64,000 bases of DNA from Schizochytrium sp. CCTCC M209059 (GCA_000818945.1 KN805370.1:136111-200110); one strand, 5' to 3'; positions 9,333-19,998 are shown, counted from the first letter of the stretch. Numbers and translations are program-made. The notes: generated by a model from the sequence alone, not told the origin.

Positions 9333-10448
9333 CTATGTACTCGCATCGCAAGTTGAAGAAGCATTGTCCGAACGCGAAAGCTGCATAAGCAAAAGTGCGC
9401 CGTCCTCAGGACGAGATATGATGGCACCGCTGTTCGTATTGCCATGTACAGGCACGGGCACAGGGTGCTTTGCAGCGCACCGCAGAGCGGGAAACAATGA
9501 TGCAGATGTGGATAGCACAATGGACTCTTGCGTTTGTTGCAAGTGTCGGTAACTTTGCATGTGCTGCATGCGCTGCCAGCGTAGCTGACGTTCGCGCATC
9601 TGATGTATTTGCAAGAGGTCCGGAAGGGCCATGGAAGGGAAAATAGACGTCGGTGACGCGTGCGGCGCCAGCGTCAGGGGAGAAGGCGCTGGCGTGCCGA
9701 GCAGCATAGACGAGGTCGGTGCTGTTTGCGCGGGTTCACGTTTGGGCATGACGGAAGAGGCATGTTGCAGCGCAGAAAGAATGGCCATCTTTGCGGAAGG
9801 CTCAATTTTGCGCTTCTTGTTCGCACGATCAGCAAGGTTGCAGGCAGCAAACTCAGGCGAGCGCATCGTGGACGCTGGTATCTGCGGGCTTGGCGGCTGT
9901 AACTGTGGGGTTTGCTTTGCGGCACGAATAACGGGTGACTCCCGAGCTAGACGCTTGAGGTGGCGATCATACTTGCGCGCCTTGGAGTAGAAACGATTCT
10001 TGACGCTAAGGTCGGTGCGTCCGGGGAGGTGTTTGGCAATCTCGGCCCACAAGTTGCCATAGAGTTTCTGATACTGAAAAAGGATCGCGTCCTCCTCCGC
10101 CGTCCAGGACCCCTTTTTCACCTTGGGACAGAGGTGGTTCCTGTATCGATCACGGCATTGCTTGGCAACGCGCCCGGGGAGTTTCTCTGCGACCGAAGGC
10201 CAGGCCTCGAGGCCGTGTTTCTTGACGGCATCCAAGAGAAGTGTATCTTCTTGAATCGTCCAGAGCTGCTTGGGCGAGCTGGCGATACTGTGACGCTTGC
10301 GGGGCGCCTTTTCAATAATTGACAGCGCGATGCGCAGCACCTGCGCCTGGGACGTTGGCGACGACGTCGACGATGACGACGACGACGACGAAGAAGAAGA
10401 CGTCGTCGTCGTCGTCGTCGTCGTCGTTGCGAGTTCATCGTGCTCCAT
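9333..10448 (-). CDS. R2R3-type Myb DNA-binding protein
   Basis: A 371-residue protein with two Myb/SANT repeats at about residues 65-170. Repeat one carries LWTIQEDTLLLDAVKKHG ... CRDRYRNHL; repeat two carries GSWTAEEDAILFQYQKLYG ... SVKNRFYSKARK. The spaced tryptophans and the NR(F/W/Y) recognition-helix ends are those of c-Myb/R2R3 factors that bind DNA in the nucleus. The N-terminus is a run of eight threonines followed by a long serine run, encoded by a GAC/GTC-type trinucleotide repeat (10350-10427). The region after the repeats is Gln/Pro/Ser/Ala-rich and disordered, as in activation domains. The ATG at 10448 is the first in frame. Family is certain; targets are unknown. Confidence 0.9.
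   Translation of the reverse strand: MEHDELATTTTTTTTTSSSSSSSSSSSTSSPTSQAQVLRIALSIIEKAPRKRHSIASSPKQLWTIQEDTLLLDAVKKHGLEAWPSVAEKLPGRVAKQCRDRYRNHLCPKVKKGSWTAEEDAILFQYQKLYGNLWAEIAKHLPGRTDLSVKNRFYSKARKYDRHLKRLARESPVIRAAKQTPQLQPPSPQIPASTMRSPEFAACNLADRANKKRKIEPSAKMAILSALQHASSVMPKREPAQTAPTSSMLLGTPAPSPLTLAPHASPTSIFPSMALPDLLQIHQMRERQLRWQRMQHMQSYRHLQQTQESIVLSTSASLFPALRCAAKHPVPVPVHGNTNSGAIISRPEDGALLLMQLSRSDNASSTCDAST
10350..10427. repeat. Coding trinucleotide repeat (GAC/GTC and GAA)
   Basis: An interrupted run of GAC, GAA and GTC triplets read on the minus strand as poly-Thr and poly-Ser at the N-terminus of the Myb protein. It can change length without breaking the frame. Confidence 0.9.
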
Positions 10449-11831
10449 GCTGACTTCCGCCTGCTCCGTGGTAGTATAGTATACTCGTTCTTCTTGGTCT
10501 TCTCCTTGTCGCCTTGCTGCTCCTCAGAGACAAGAGGCACAAGGGAGATACTATGGGGTCCGTCGGTCACGCGCTCGCCGAGAACCCACGCCGGGCGTCT
10601 CTCCGCGCGGCGCGGCTCCCGCGCGGGCGCCTTCGCTCCGGCGCCGGCGCTGGCCTCGCTGCGCCTGCGCGCGCGCCTCGCCCCTCCCTCGCGCGCGCGT
10701 CTTCTCGCGGCCGGCGCGCGCGAGGCCGCGGGCTGCGCTCCCGCCTCCGCGCGACCCGCCGCGCTGCGTCCTCGAAGCCCGTCTGCTCTGCCTGGGACCG
10801 GCGCGAGGGACCCGAAAAAACTCGCACTCGAGGCAGCCGCAATAATGGAAAGAAAGAATGAATGAATGAATGAAAGAAAGAATGAATGAATGAATGAATA
10901 AATGAATGAATGAATGAATGAATGAATGAAGGGAATGAAAAGAAAAGAAAACAGGGGGTGTGCACTCGCCTATCTTTCGGGAGGCGTTTGCTTGCTCGCG
11001 TGCTTGCTGGTTGTTGGTTGGGTTTGTTTGTTCGTTTGCTTGTTGATTTGGCTGGGTGGGTGGGTGTTTTGTATAACGAGGCTTCGCGCGTAGTATCTGG
11101 GCAGCGCACGCCACCACGGAACGTGATGGATGCTTTGTCTTGGTTTCTTATTTGCCTGTTGTTGTTGTTGTGGTTGTTGTTGTTGTTATTGTTGGTTTTT
11201 AGTTAATCTTAGCTGTTGGGGGCGCTGTGGCAGCTGAGAATGAAGGTATGAAGCGTTGAGAAAGCAGCCTGGTCGGGCGGATCAGAGCAAGGTGGAGCAG
11301 CGTGCAAAGAAGACGGAAAGAAATCTGTGCTGTTCAAGTATGGATCGTGCTCTTTGCAGTCCACGAGGTATAGGTTCCTTGCGGTTCGGGGTTGAGATTG
11401 TTTCTCCAAAAAGACTTTAGGCCGGTCTATATACCACCATAAATCAGCGGCGTGCAACCCCCCCAAAAGGGGGCCGTGCGTCTTTAGCTCCGGCCCGCCA
11501 GCCAGGTCCACCGCCTTTCAAGTCACACGCGAGTGCAAGTCTTTCACATAAGTAGTACTACGTAAGTGAGTCTGTCGCACACGCTCATCATGGTTAGTTT
11601 TGTCAACGTAGTCCTATACGCATATGAAATAGTAATACGTACATGCATGATGGGTGACCCGAAGCAGCCAAAGATGGAGGCCAGCAGCGCCATCTCGTGA
11701 TTGTCAGCTGGCACCTGCCTTGGCTCCTTCCTGCCTTGGCTCCAGCAGGGCTCGAGACAAGATATTTTTTATCCTCCAACACAAGATGCAAGAGGGGGTG
11801 TGTGCGACAGGCCTAGATCAAAGTCGAGAAG
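10449..11831. other. Long intergenic region between the divergent Myb and 917-aa genes
   Basis: A GTAGTATAGTATACT stretch lies about 25-40 bases upstream of the Myb start. A GC-rich block (10560-10800) follows, then a (GAAT)n array, T/G-rich sequence (10990-11200), and a second TAGTACTAC palindrome near 11551. Immediately before the next start is the palindrome AGGCCTAG (11809-11816). Open frames in the GC-rich block are Arg/Ala-rich on both strands and are not believed. The region probably contains both promoters. Confidence 0.5.
10849..10930. repeat. (GAAT)n tetranucleotide array
   Basis: About 20 units of GAAT/GAAA, with two GAAA interruptions and one ATAA, in the Myb upstream region. Confidence 0.92.
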
Positions 11832-14585
11832 ATGTCGGCTGACCTCGAGGCCGACGCTTTGGGACTCGGAGAGGCATCGGCGGATAGCGACGAGGGCTCT
11901 GAAGCTGCAGCTGGGGGCTCTGCTTACGTCGACGACAGCAACAGCGGCGTCCACGCTCTTTCAACCCAAGATACCGAGTCAAAAGGGCTCAAGGCAAAGA
12001 ATGAGCACGGCGACGCTGCCACGAGCTCCGAGGCACCAGACTCGCAAGAAGACCACAACGCGACGGGGCCGCGACGGACAATCGACGCGGCAACGTTTGC
12101 TGACGACCTAATCAGAGAATTGAAGAGGCAGAATCCACCGCTCGTCCCGCGCGCGGCAAACCTTCGCACCGTGCTAGGGCTTCCTGATGATGTTCTTCTT
12201 GTGAGGACTGCAGATCTTGTCCGCAAAGCCATGGACGAGCTGGCGCTTGGTCTGCACTGGCACTTGATCTACACGCTCGTACATTCCGCCTGGCAGGCCC
12301 ACCTTTTCAGTAATTTGGGACTCAGTACACTCAGATTCCGAGGGAAACCCGTCAAACAGCCTGGCAATCAGCCTCGACGAGCAAAACGTATCCGCTATCC
12401 GGAAGTCGAGCTGCGTGTGCGGAGCGATGCCGATGGTGTGGTTCGTCTCGAGGGTCTCGACGCTTTTTTCAACGTGCGATCGCTTGACTTTCGCGCCCTG
12501 CTCAATCATGTTGTACGCGTGAACACAACGCGACGCGGCGTATGGACATTTCGTCGCAAGCGTGGCACAGGCACATACTACCCCGAAAACGTGGTTCGTT
12601 CCGCACAGCTCTTAGGCAATTGTGCCAATTTCTTCTCGCACCGAAACGCGGTGGTGCCGCGCACCGTCTCGCCGGCCCCTGGTGACGCTGCAAGTGACTT
12701 TGCGGCAATCAAGGAGCGGGAGGTGCAAGTAAGCACAGCCTTTTTTACCGCCGTTGCGAGTTGGACAACAAGTTTGGAAGCGAAAATACATAAACTCAAG
12801 GCTATGCACGCACCTGAACGCACCGCTGATCAGCTTTATGCCCATGACAAAGATTGGCTGCATGGACTGTGTCGGTCCATGTTAGATGTGAGCTGCACTC
12901 ATCTCCGTGCTGCAAATAGCATTCGCTTGCTCTTTCTCAAGATGGCCTCAGTCCAGCGCAGCGCCGAGGATACTCCTTCTGCGGTCGATGCGCTTCGAAG
13001 TCTTTCGTCTCGTCTCGAGCACCTCGACGAGGAAGACGAGATTGCAGACGAGGACACGGAGAGTGTCACAAAAACTGATGCGAAGGGTCGTCTTTTGCGT
13101 GGCAAAGCCGGAAACAACGCCGTTCAAGGAGCGCTCCATTCAAGCGTCGCGCCGCCTGCAATTATTGCTGCGCCACATCCTGCGAGCGGTGCCGAAGCCG
13201 ACCCTCGCGAAGTTCGCTTTGCGCTTTATTCCTTATGGACACGATTTGGCGCACCCGATCCCGAATCGCACGCGAGTGTCGACGATGATGGGAATGCTGA
13301 CGATGACAATGATACAGAAACGCGCAGTGAAGTTAGCGCCACCTCTGGACGGAGTCGAACACGGTCTCGAGCGAGCACGGAAGATGGGGACGCATCTGCG
13401 CGTTGGTGTCCCAATGAGGCATTGGAATTTGGCACCGTCCGTGTAACGCGCTACGAATTTCAAAATCTAGGGACGCGTCCTTGCCTGGGGGTTCGCGCCT
13501 CCTTTACCGTCGATCCACTCGGAGTGACCCACGTGGATCTCGTACACCGCATGATCGACGTGACACTCTTGACGCTTCGGCAAGCACTCATGGAAGCTGC
13601 CACGCGCTACATGGAAACGAGGGCACTGGAAAAAGCTCAAAATCTCATTGTTGCGCACGTTGTGGAAAGTGCGTTACTGGTCAAAGCACATGGTAAGCGA
13701 CTACACGTTGATTGGGACACGCTCAAAACGACGGGTTTGCAGAATTCAAAGGTGGCCATGTTTGACGAGGCTGCCTACGACCCCGTGGGAGGCCACCTTG
13801 AGCTCTTCTGCTCCTTTGCTCGTCGTCAAGACGTGAGCGATGTCGTCGCCAGTCAGCTGTGGTCCGCGAGCGACGTGGTGCAGCACTTTTTCAGATACGA
13901 GCCGCGATTTGCGGACCCACGATTTGTGGCTGAATTCCTACGTCGGCTCGTTCACCCACGAACGGGCGCGGCACTTTTTCCCGAAGCAGCTGCCATGATT
14001 CAGGTCCGCGATCGCATTATGCATCACTTTCATCTTATTCACGCGGAAGAGTATTCGATTACTGAGCTGTACACGGATCATGGAAGTATGCAAGGCCTCA
14101 TCCAAAAGGTTTGCACATCCTTGGGGGTTGATCCACGTATGGGACGCATGGCTGTGCTCTCTGCCGCGATGGACGACCTCGAAGACCTGATCGGACACTA
14201 TAAACGCTGGCGTGCGCGGCAAAATGCCGCATTTCATCAATTCGCCACCGCGGAACGTCTTGTTTTGGCTCAAAGTACTGTCAGGGCTCTGCTTGCTGCA
14301 TATGACACAGAGACAGACACCATGGATCGCGGCCTTCGCAAGGATCTTGCGGCGGAAGATGGATCGGGCGAGGCGCTCAAGTATCTTATGGACCTCTTTG
14401 GCCCCATTCCCGAAGCCGGAGCCGAAGACGACGACGACGACCCCGAAGAAGACAATTTGTACAATGTACTGGGTAGCGACGGCGATCATTCCAGCGATGG
14501 CAAGGGCGACGAGGAGGCTGACGTTGATGGTGAGAGCGATGACGCCGGCAAGAAGAGCAATGTTTCCGATGAAAAGGACGAATGA
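11832..14585 (+). CDS. Unrecognised 917-residue protein with acidic ends
   Basis: I do not recognise this protein. Residues 1-80 are acidic and Ser/Ala/Gly-rich. A compact, folded-looking region spans ~85-390, with hydrophobic-aromatic blocks such as ALGLHWHLIYTLVHSAW and the basic RRGVWTFRRKRGTGTYY. An acidic linker follows (~395-545), containing TETRSEVSATSGRSRTRSRAS. A second folded, helix-rich region covers ~550-850 (for example ALMEAATRYMETRALEKAQ). The last ~60 residues are almost all Asp/Glu/Ser/Gly. There is no signal peptide or membrane segment. Two folded modules separated and flanked by acidic disordered tracts suit a nuclear or chromatin protein, but that is inference. The start ATG is the first in frame, with AGGCCTAG 16 bases upstream. 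The gene converges with the RING gene. Confidence 0.75.
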   Translation: MSADLEADALGLGEASADSDEGSEAAAGGSAYVDDSNSGVHALSTQDTESKGLKAKNEHGDAATSSEAPDSQEDHNATGPRRTIDAATFADDLIRELKRQNPPLVPRAANLRTVLGLPDDVLLVRTADLVRKAMDELALGLHWHLIYTLVHSAWQAHLFSNLGLSTLRFRGKPVKQPGNQPRRAKRIRYPEVELRVRSDADGVVRLEGLDAFFNVRSLDFRALLNHVVRVNTTRRGVWTFRRKRGTGTYYPENVVRSAQLLGNCANFFSHRNAVVPRTVSPAPGDAASDFAAIKEREVQVSTAFFTAVASWTTSLEAKIHKLKAMHAPERTADQLYAHDKDWLHGLCRSMLDVSCTHLRAANSIRLLFLKMASVQRSAEDTPSAVDALRSLSSRLEHLDEEDEIADEDTESVTKTDAKGRLLRGKAGNNAVQGALHSSVAPPAIIAAPHPASGAEADPREVRFALYSLWTRFGAPDPESHASVDDDGNADDDNDTETRSEVSATSGRSRTRSRASTEDGDASARWCPNEALEFGTVRVTRYEFQNLGTRPCLGVRASFTVDPLGVTHVDLVHRMIDVTLLTLRQALMEAATRYMETRALEKAQNLIVAHVVESALLVKAHGKRLHVDWDTLKTTGLQNSKVAMFDEAAYDPVGGHLELFCSFARRQDVSDVVASQLWSASDVVQHFFRYEPRFADPRFVAEFLRRLVHPRTGAALFPEAAAMIQVRDRIMHHFHLIHAEEYSITELYTDHGSMQGLIQKVCTSLGVDPRMGRMAVLSAAMDDLEDLIGHYKRWRARQNAAFHQFATAERLVLAQSTVRALLAAYDTETDTMDRGLRKDLAAEDGSGEALKYLMDLFGPIPEAGAEDDDDDPEEDNLYNVLGSDGDHSSDGKGDEEADVDGESDDAGKKSNVSDEKDE

Positions 14586-14692
14586 GCTCGTAGCCAGGCA
14601 GTCAGACAGTTAATCAATCAATCAGTCGGTCAGACAGACGGCCCCACTGCACATGGCGCTTCTCTTTGCTTGAGCCGACGATACGTGAGTGC

Positions 14693-15565
14693 CTACTTAG
14701 TAGAGTCGGCGACGTTGGTTGCTTGTAAAAGCAGTGATATCTTATCATGTTCGAGGCGCAGGTCAGCGAGGGAAGTGTCGATCATGCGAAGTTTTTCGGA
14801 TGCAAGCTGCTGCTCCTGCAATGCCTGGGCGGCCTTTGCTTCTTGGTCGCGCATGTGCTGGCGCACAAGATTGAGCTGCGCCTGTGCTGCTTCGACTGCT
14901 TCCTGTGCGACCTTTTCTTCAGCAGCAAGAGACGCTTGTGCCGTGTGAAAAGCTTGACACTTTTGCGCCGCGCGCTTCTTCATCTCCCCTGCGCCAGCGC
15001 GTTGGTTGTCAAGTATACGGATTCGCGTCTCAAGCGCGGATAGAGTATCGCGATACTCGACACTGCCTCGACCCGCATTTTCGCTTTGAGAACTTCGCTG
15101 CAGAGAGTTCTGTGATGTGGCGGACGATTCGGGCCGTCGATGATGCAGATGGTGGGCGCGGCTTTGTAGAAAGCTCTCGATAATAATTTGTAAACTTTGG
15201 TTCACAGCCCAAGATTGAATTTTCTCGTTGCAGACAGGACATGAGCCCAGGACCCCGTCTGCTTGACTGTTGACGCAATAGCGCTGCAGGCACCCTTTAC
15301 AAAAGGAGTGACCACAGCCAAAAACGAGAACTGGGGCTCGCGCGTCGCCGCGCATCAGCTCATAGCATATTGGGCAGCTGTGACTCATGAGCTGCGAGGA
15401 AAGATACGTTTGCAAGTGCTCGGCTGGATTATTATTGCTCGTTGTTGCCGGAACATCTTGCAGTATGGCACTTGCTTGGGAATTGGGCTCTGGTGGCGTC
15501 GACACGGGCGGCTGTGTTGGGACGACTCGGGACTTTTTACCTTTGGCAGGACCACGCAATGTCAT
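14693..15565 (-). CDS. RING-type zinc finger protein (probable E3 ubiquitin ligase)
   Basis: A 290-residue protein with a C3HC4 RING at about residues 63-112. It opens with SCPICYEL, continues with VFGCGHSFCKGCLQRYC (the Cys-x-His and Cys-x2-Cys ligands), and closes with SCPVC. All eight zinc ligands are visible. Residues 1-50 are Pro/Ser/Gln-rich. After the RING comes a His-rich stretch, and residues ~175-280 form a long coiled coil rich in Ala, Gln and Glu, likely for dimerisation or partner binding. RING proteins of this layout usually bring an E2 to a substrate. The start at 15565 is an ATG in frame; the stop lies 107 bases from the end of the convergent 917-residue gene. Confidence 0.88.
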   Translation of the reverse strand: MTLRGPAKGKKSRVVPTQPPVSTPPEPNSQASAILQDVPATTSNNNPAEHLQTYLSSQLMSHSCPICYELMRGDARAPVLVFGCGHSFCKGCLQRYCVNSQADGVLGSCPVCNEKIQSWAVNQSLQIIIESFLQSRAHHLHHRRPESSATSQNSLQRSSQSENAGRGSVEYRDTLSALETRIRILDNQRAGAGEMKKRAAQKCQAFHTAQASLAAEEKVAQEAVEAAQAQLNLVRQHMRDQEAKAAQALQEQQLASEKLRMIDTSLADLRLEHDKISLLLQATNVADSTK

Positions 15566-16459
15566 TGACGTAGCCGTGGCAGGTGCTTTTATTTTCTTGC
15601 TATTGCTACGCGTCGCATTTTTTTTGGCTTTGGTCTCCTCGGCTCGATCTCGAAGCCACTAGGTACTCTCTGCGTGAGTTGAATTGTCAAAAACTGAGGA
15701 GCGCAAGTGCGCACACTCTCCCTCGCGCGCTCTGTGTCTCTCTTGCGAGAACTTACTCGTTCGCGTCGTTTCTCCACTTCGCGTAGCATGGTCACAAGGT
15801 GTTCTGATGGCTGAAAAATGACCCAATCAGTCAGTCCGTCAATCCGTCAGTCGTCCTGATGGTCTTGCTCTGTCAGCAGCATGCTTGAGAGGAAGAACGA
15901 AAGTAGCCGTTGGAAAATAATTTTATCTTCGTAGTGACCCTTGGATGGTGAAGGCTACGTACGGTGCAAGCCAAAGCTAATGGGGCATTAAAAGGGAGCT
16001 GCAGTGAAGGGCTGGGATGCAGAAGAGAGAGCAGGTATAAGATGATGTGAAGACAAATTGCAGCGTCAGTGAGTAGATGTCACTTCGTCGTCATGAACTT
16101 TTTGAGGAATCGACTCGAAAGTGAAGAACAAGAAGCAAGAAAGAAACCGGGATTTAGAAATCGTTGAACAGATTGTTTGTTAGACTAAACACAGTGTTTG
16201 ACGGCACTACTGCCATTCGTCAACCTACTTTGAGGAAAGTAAACAAATTCCGCCCTTTGTTGCTTTGACTTTTGCGTGTAACGTCGCTTTGTCTTTGGTT
16301 AAGCGGAACCTTGTTCCCAGCGGAACCTTGTTCTCTGCTTATCGTAGCCCGCGCGTTTTCCTCTTATTGTTATTGATGTAGTTGCTCTTGCGAGTCATAT
16401 TTTTCTCGCAAGTGGGGGAGCGAGCTTTCATCTTTTGCACGAACGCAGAACTTGTTGAC
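15566..16459. other. Intergenic region, no gene seen
   Basis: It lies upstream of the RING gene and downstream of the PARP-like gene, so it should hold the former's promoter and the latter's 3' end. It contains a tCAGTCcgtca-type imperfect short repeat near 15823-15860 and AT-rich sequence around 16160-16260. No protein-like frame is seen on either strand. Confidence 0.45.
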
Positions 16460-17749
16460 TCACTTCCTTTGGCGAAAAGAAATCTTCGGAACAGGCTCAA
16501 AAGTGATGAGGTAGTCTGGCATGGCCTGGTGCGCATCAAAGATGCCAATGAAGTTCGATTCTTCAGCATCGACAAAGGTTGGAACACGATTGAGAACCGC
16601 GTCGTAAAGGCTGTACGGAGTTTCCTTACCAATGCAAGGAGGTCGTACCCGCTTTGTGTAGTTCGGCACACTGCAAAGGTTTCCACAAGCGACTCGCGCA
16701 AGAATAATTTGATGTTCCTCATCAGAAATCTTGTGCGCATAGTGAACCGCCGGCACATTCGCACGAAGGCAAAAGTGAATGGAGCGTCCGATGCGGTTTG
16801 TCTCTTTGCAGACACGAGGATCGAATCCTTCGGAACCGAGACAGACCCCGCTGGGCTTATTAGTACTCGTGCCGTGGAACATCCAACGTTCATTGATCGC
16901 TTGGAACCCAGGCTTGAACTTCAGTGCGACGCAGTTGCTGCGGTACAAGACCTCTCGGTACGGGTTGTGAACCCTCTGGATACGCTTAATTTTCAGCATA
17001 TGTGTCTTGTTTTCAGCAATGCGAACGCCACCTTCAAGCGTACATTTCTCGACAGAATTCCAACGCTTAGAACCCGGGAAGACCTCCAGATACCCATTTG
17101 TCTTTGCAGCGGTGTATTTCTTGCGCATGGCAATGTGGAAAGAATTTTCCCAGAGGTCAAGCCATTCCATCCGGCTCAGTTTATCGCGGAATTCATCGAG
17201 AATCTTTTGCGTGTTTGGGCATGGTGGAACGGTGGTGACCGAGATTGCGAGCCGATCCTCGCCCGAGTCGCCATTCACTTGCGCAAATTGCATGCGAATC
17301 TGCAATTTCGTTTTCGTGGCTGACTTGAGTTTTTCCATGATCTTTTCGCCTTCGGAAGAAAGTGCCTCCGTGATTACGCTACTCGTCACAAAAGTTTCGA
17401 CATCCAGCTCGATTGGTTCTGGCACGTGGACAACAGAGTGTCGTGCGGTGGCCTCCTCCTCCGTGCCACATGTTGGGGCTTGACTTGTCTCGGTCTCTGC
17501 AGGTTCCGTTTCAGGTTCTGCGTCTGACCTCACCACGTTCTTGACACCATCCAAAGCCTGTACCTTGACCTGAACGTGCTGCTCGGGTTCCACCTTGGTC
17601 CTTTTCGCCTTGCCACAGGGCACGTCTCCGTTGGCGCCTCGCTTCGTGCCATGCGTCGCAAAGTCGTCTCCAGCGCCAGCTTCTCGACGCTCTGCGCCCA
17701 TTCGCCATGCTGCGTCGCCACACTCGAACGTCATCATCGTCGACATCAT
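16460..17749 (-). CDS. PARP-type ADP-ribosyltransferase (PARP14/TIPARP-like catalytic domain)
   Basis: A 429-residue protein. Residues 1-115 are disordered, with a basic KAKRTK motif that could be nuclear. Residues ~120-235 form an unassigned alpha/beta region. Residues ~245-420 are a PARP catalytic domain: the helix IKRIQRVHNPYREVLY, then WMFHGTS with the NAD-binding His at about 292, EGFDPRVC as in TIPARP-like enzymes, and near the end MPDYLITFEP, matching the PEYLITF end of PARP14-like mono-ADP-ribosyltransferases. The second triad residue, normally Tyr in GxYFA, reads His here (RSIHFC, about residue 325). The third position lies in a hydrophobic LIT context, which predicts mono- rather than poly-ADP-ribosylation if the enzyme is active. 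The start codon is an ATG among closely spaced Met codons. PARP fold is sure; activity is not. Confidence 0.9.
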   Translation of the reverse strand: MMSTMMTFECGDAAWRMGAERREAGAGDDFATHGTKRGANGDVPCGKAKRTKVEPEQHVQVKVQALDGVKNVVRSDAEPETEPAETETSQAPTCGTEEEATARHSVVHVPEPIELDVETFVTSSVITEALSSEGEKIMEKLKSATKTKLQIRMQFAQVNGDSGEDRLAISVTTVPPCPNTQKILDEFRDKLSRMEWLDLWENSFHIAMRKKYTAAKTNGYLEVFPGSKRWNSVEKCTLEGGVRIAENKTHMLKIKRIQRVHNPYREVLYRSNCVALKFKPGFQAINERWMFHGTSTNKPSGVCLGSEGFDPRVCKETNRIGRSIHFCLRANVPAVHYAHKISDEEHQIILARVACGNLCSVPNYTKRVRPPCIGKETPYSLYDAVLNRVPTFVDAEESNFIGIFDAHQAMPDYLITFEPVPKISFRQRK

Positions 17750-17950
17750 GAAACTCTCCTCCTGTGACGACCAACCGATCCTGCTTGTGCCCCAGAGCCG
17801 ACGCGGAGTTCGTTCGGGGTTTGCTGTTTAATCTCTTCTCCTCCCAGCCACTCCCCGCTCTCAAGAGAAGTGCCGAGGCCGACGATAAGCGGGGTGGGTT
17901 CTGCAACACCTAGGTTCTCCCGAGTACCCTCCACGCACGGTCCGCGCGCC

Positions 17951-17966
17951 GGGGGGGGGGGGGGGG
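17951..17966. repeat. Poly-G run (16 nt)
   Basis: Sixteen consecutive G residues between the PARP-like gene and the gene-poor region. The exact length is unreliable in most sequencing chemistries. Confidence 0.85.
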
Positions 17967-19981
17967 TCCTTGTTGAGTGCAGTCCTCGTCGGCAGCGTCG
18001 AGAGCGGCCGCGGCCGGGTTACGGTTCTGCCTGACTTCGCTGTCTCAAGGGTCAGCTGTAGCACGATTTTTTAAGAGAAAAATGGAGTCGAAATGATTCG
18101 AGATTTTCGTGACATGGCGATCAAGGGCAAGAGCGCGGGTCAAGGGCGGCTCTCGCTGCGCTCTCCCTGCGCTCTCGCCGCGCTACGGCTAGGCCCGGCG
18201 CCCTCGAGCGCGGCCGCGAGAGCGGCCTGGAGAAGCGGTCGGAACGCGAGGCGAGTCGGCGCGGGGATCTCGGGGACGGCGAATACCAACGCAGGACGAC
18301 AGAGCATCGAGCTGTCCATTTCTTGGCTGCACACACCGGCGAGGCGGCCAGATGGCGGCGGTTGTGGACTTGGAACCGGGCCCGTTTGCGCCTGGTCTCG
18401 TTGGACTCTCTAGCTCCTTAGGCTCGCGCTGCCGTTTCTGCGAGAAGACTAGGCATCAGTTATATAATTTTAGGAAAATTGCTGTATCACGTTTTCGCAA
18501 AGTCTGTCAGGTGCACTGAAAGAGTGGATTTGTTTCGACAGACGCACACTTTTAGAATCTCATGAGATTGCAAGTGAAAAACGCGATTGTACTTCAAGCT
18601 TGGGCATGATTCAAAGCACAAAAGCTATTCATCGTAGGCCTATACATACTTTTTCTTATTGGAAACCAAAACTGCGATTCCACCCTCTGCTTCATCTACC
18701 GGTTCCCCAAGCACGGGAATTGCAGCCAGAAATCGTGATACAACGCAGCCTGAGTTTGGGCGCAGCAGACCATAAAATCTTGACCTACTAAATCCCTGTT
18801 CTGTCCGCCTACTACTACGAGAGAAAACGGGTACTAGAAGGCGCAGCGATCTACGATACCACTGGCGTGATACGCCGACGCATTGAGTTGCGTCACTACC
18901 GCCTCTAATCCTATGCCCAGCACGGCGTCTGTCCAACTGGAAAAATTCCTTGAGGGAACCTCAACGCTGAGAACGTCTAGGAAAATTAGGTTTTCGAGAC
19001 GTGTTTTTTATTTAAAAACTAAAGTGCTCCGGCAAAGCGAAGCCGGCAAGCAGACAAAGCGCGGTGTTGGTGCTGATTTATTTATTTCTCTTGCAACTTT
19101 TGGCTGCCGATGTTATTTCGATTGATGGACGAGCTCTTTTCTTCATGCTGTTTTCATTGAGTGAATACGAGCAGGCAGAATTCGAGGATGATGAAGTGAG
19201 ACGTCTGTTAAGCGAGCACCACTCTTACGGTCAGCAAGATTTTGTTCATGTGGCATGAAACTCGTTGCTTGCTGCGAGGAAGAGGCGACCATTAGAAACG
19301 CAGACCCATACGGTAGACTCAGGACGCAAGACTGCTCATTTACGGGGCTCTTTCTCGCAAAAAACAAAATGTTTTCGGACGATCGTCCTGCAAATAAGGA
19401 CCAATATCGCAATGCTTTCCGAAATATGGGGTCCCTTTTATGAATCCACTTGTCGCGATGACAGCTAGGCAGACCAATTCAAGCTCGCTTTGATGATGCT
19501 GGTGGTAGAAGCTCACAAGTTTTGAAGTAAATTGAGGGAAAACGCGATAAAGCCTCAATAAAATCGACAGGGAAGACGTATTCTCAAAGGTAGCACGAAC
19601 CTTCATGTTGCAAGCATAAATTTTGAAGTGTACCGCATCATGATCTTCGCTTTCGATATCAAGATTTTCGCGGGCATCAAAAATGATCTCACGCTAGAGA
19701 AGAGGGAGAAATACCCAAAGACCCTTGCGCAGCTTCAAAATGACATGAGACCAGAGGTGAACGCCCCCGCCGGCAGACAGACCATTCCAACCAACCAACC
19801 AACCAACCAAGCAACTAAGCAAACAGTCAAACAAACAAACAAGTCTTTTCTAATTCCAATCATACTATGAGTAGATTGTAATGCAAACGATCCTTGCTTT
19901 GCCGTCTTTAAAAGCGCGCTAGCCCTCTCTCTCTCCAACCCCAACTTACTTTCTCCTTCCAAAACCAAAAGAATGCAATGC

Positions 19982-19998
19982 AAAAAAAAAGAAAAAAA
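19982..19998 (-). terminator. RNA polymerase III terminator (T-run) of tRNA copy 1
   Basis: Read on the minus strand this is a run of seven T, one C and nine T starting two bases after the tRNA 3' end, the standard Pol III stop signal. Confidence 0.8.

Noticed and set aside
9023..9552. Lys/Arg-rich and Phe-rich frames over the (AAAAG)n tract
   Set aside because: Composition comes directly from the microsatellite. No folded segment or family motif is present.
10849..10930. (GAAT)n considered as a telomeric or centromeric repeat
   Set aside because: It is a short simple repeat within a promoter-like region between two normal genes and does not match TTAGGG or TTTAGGG.
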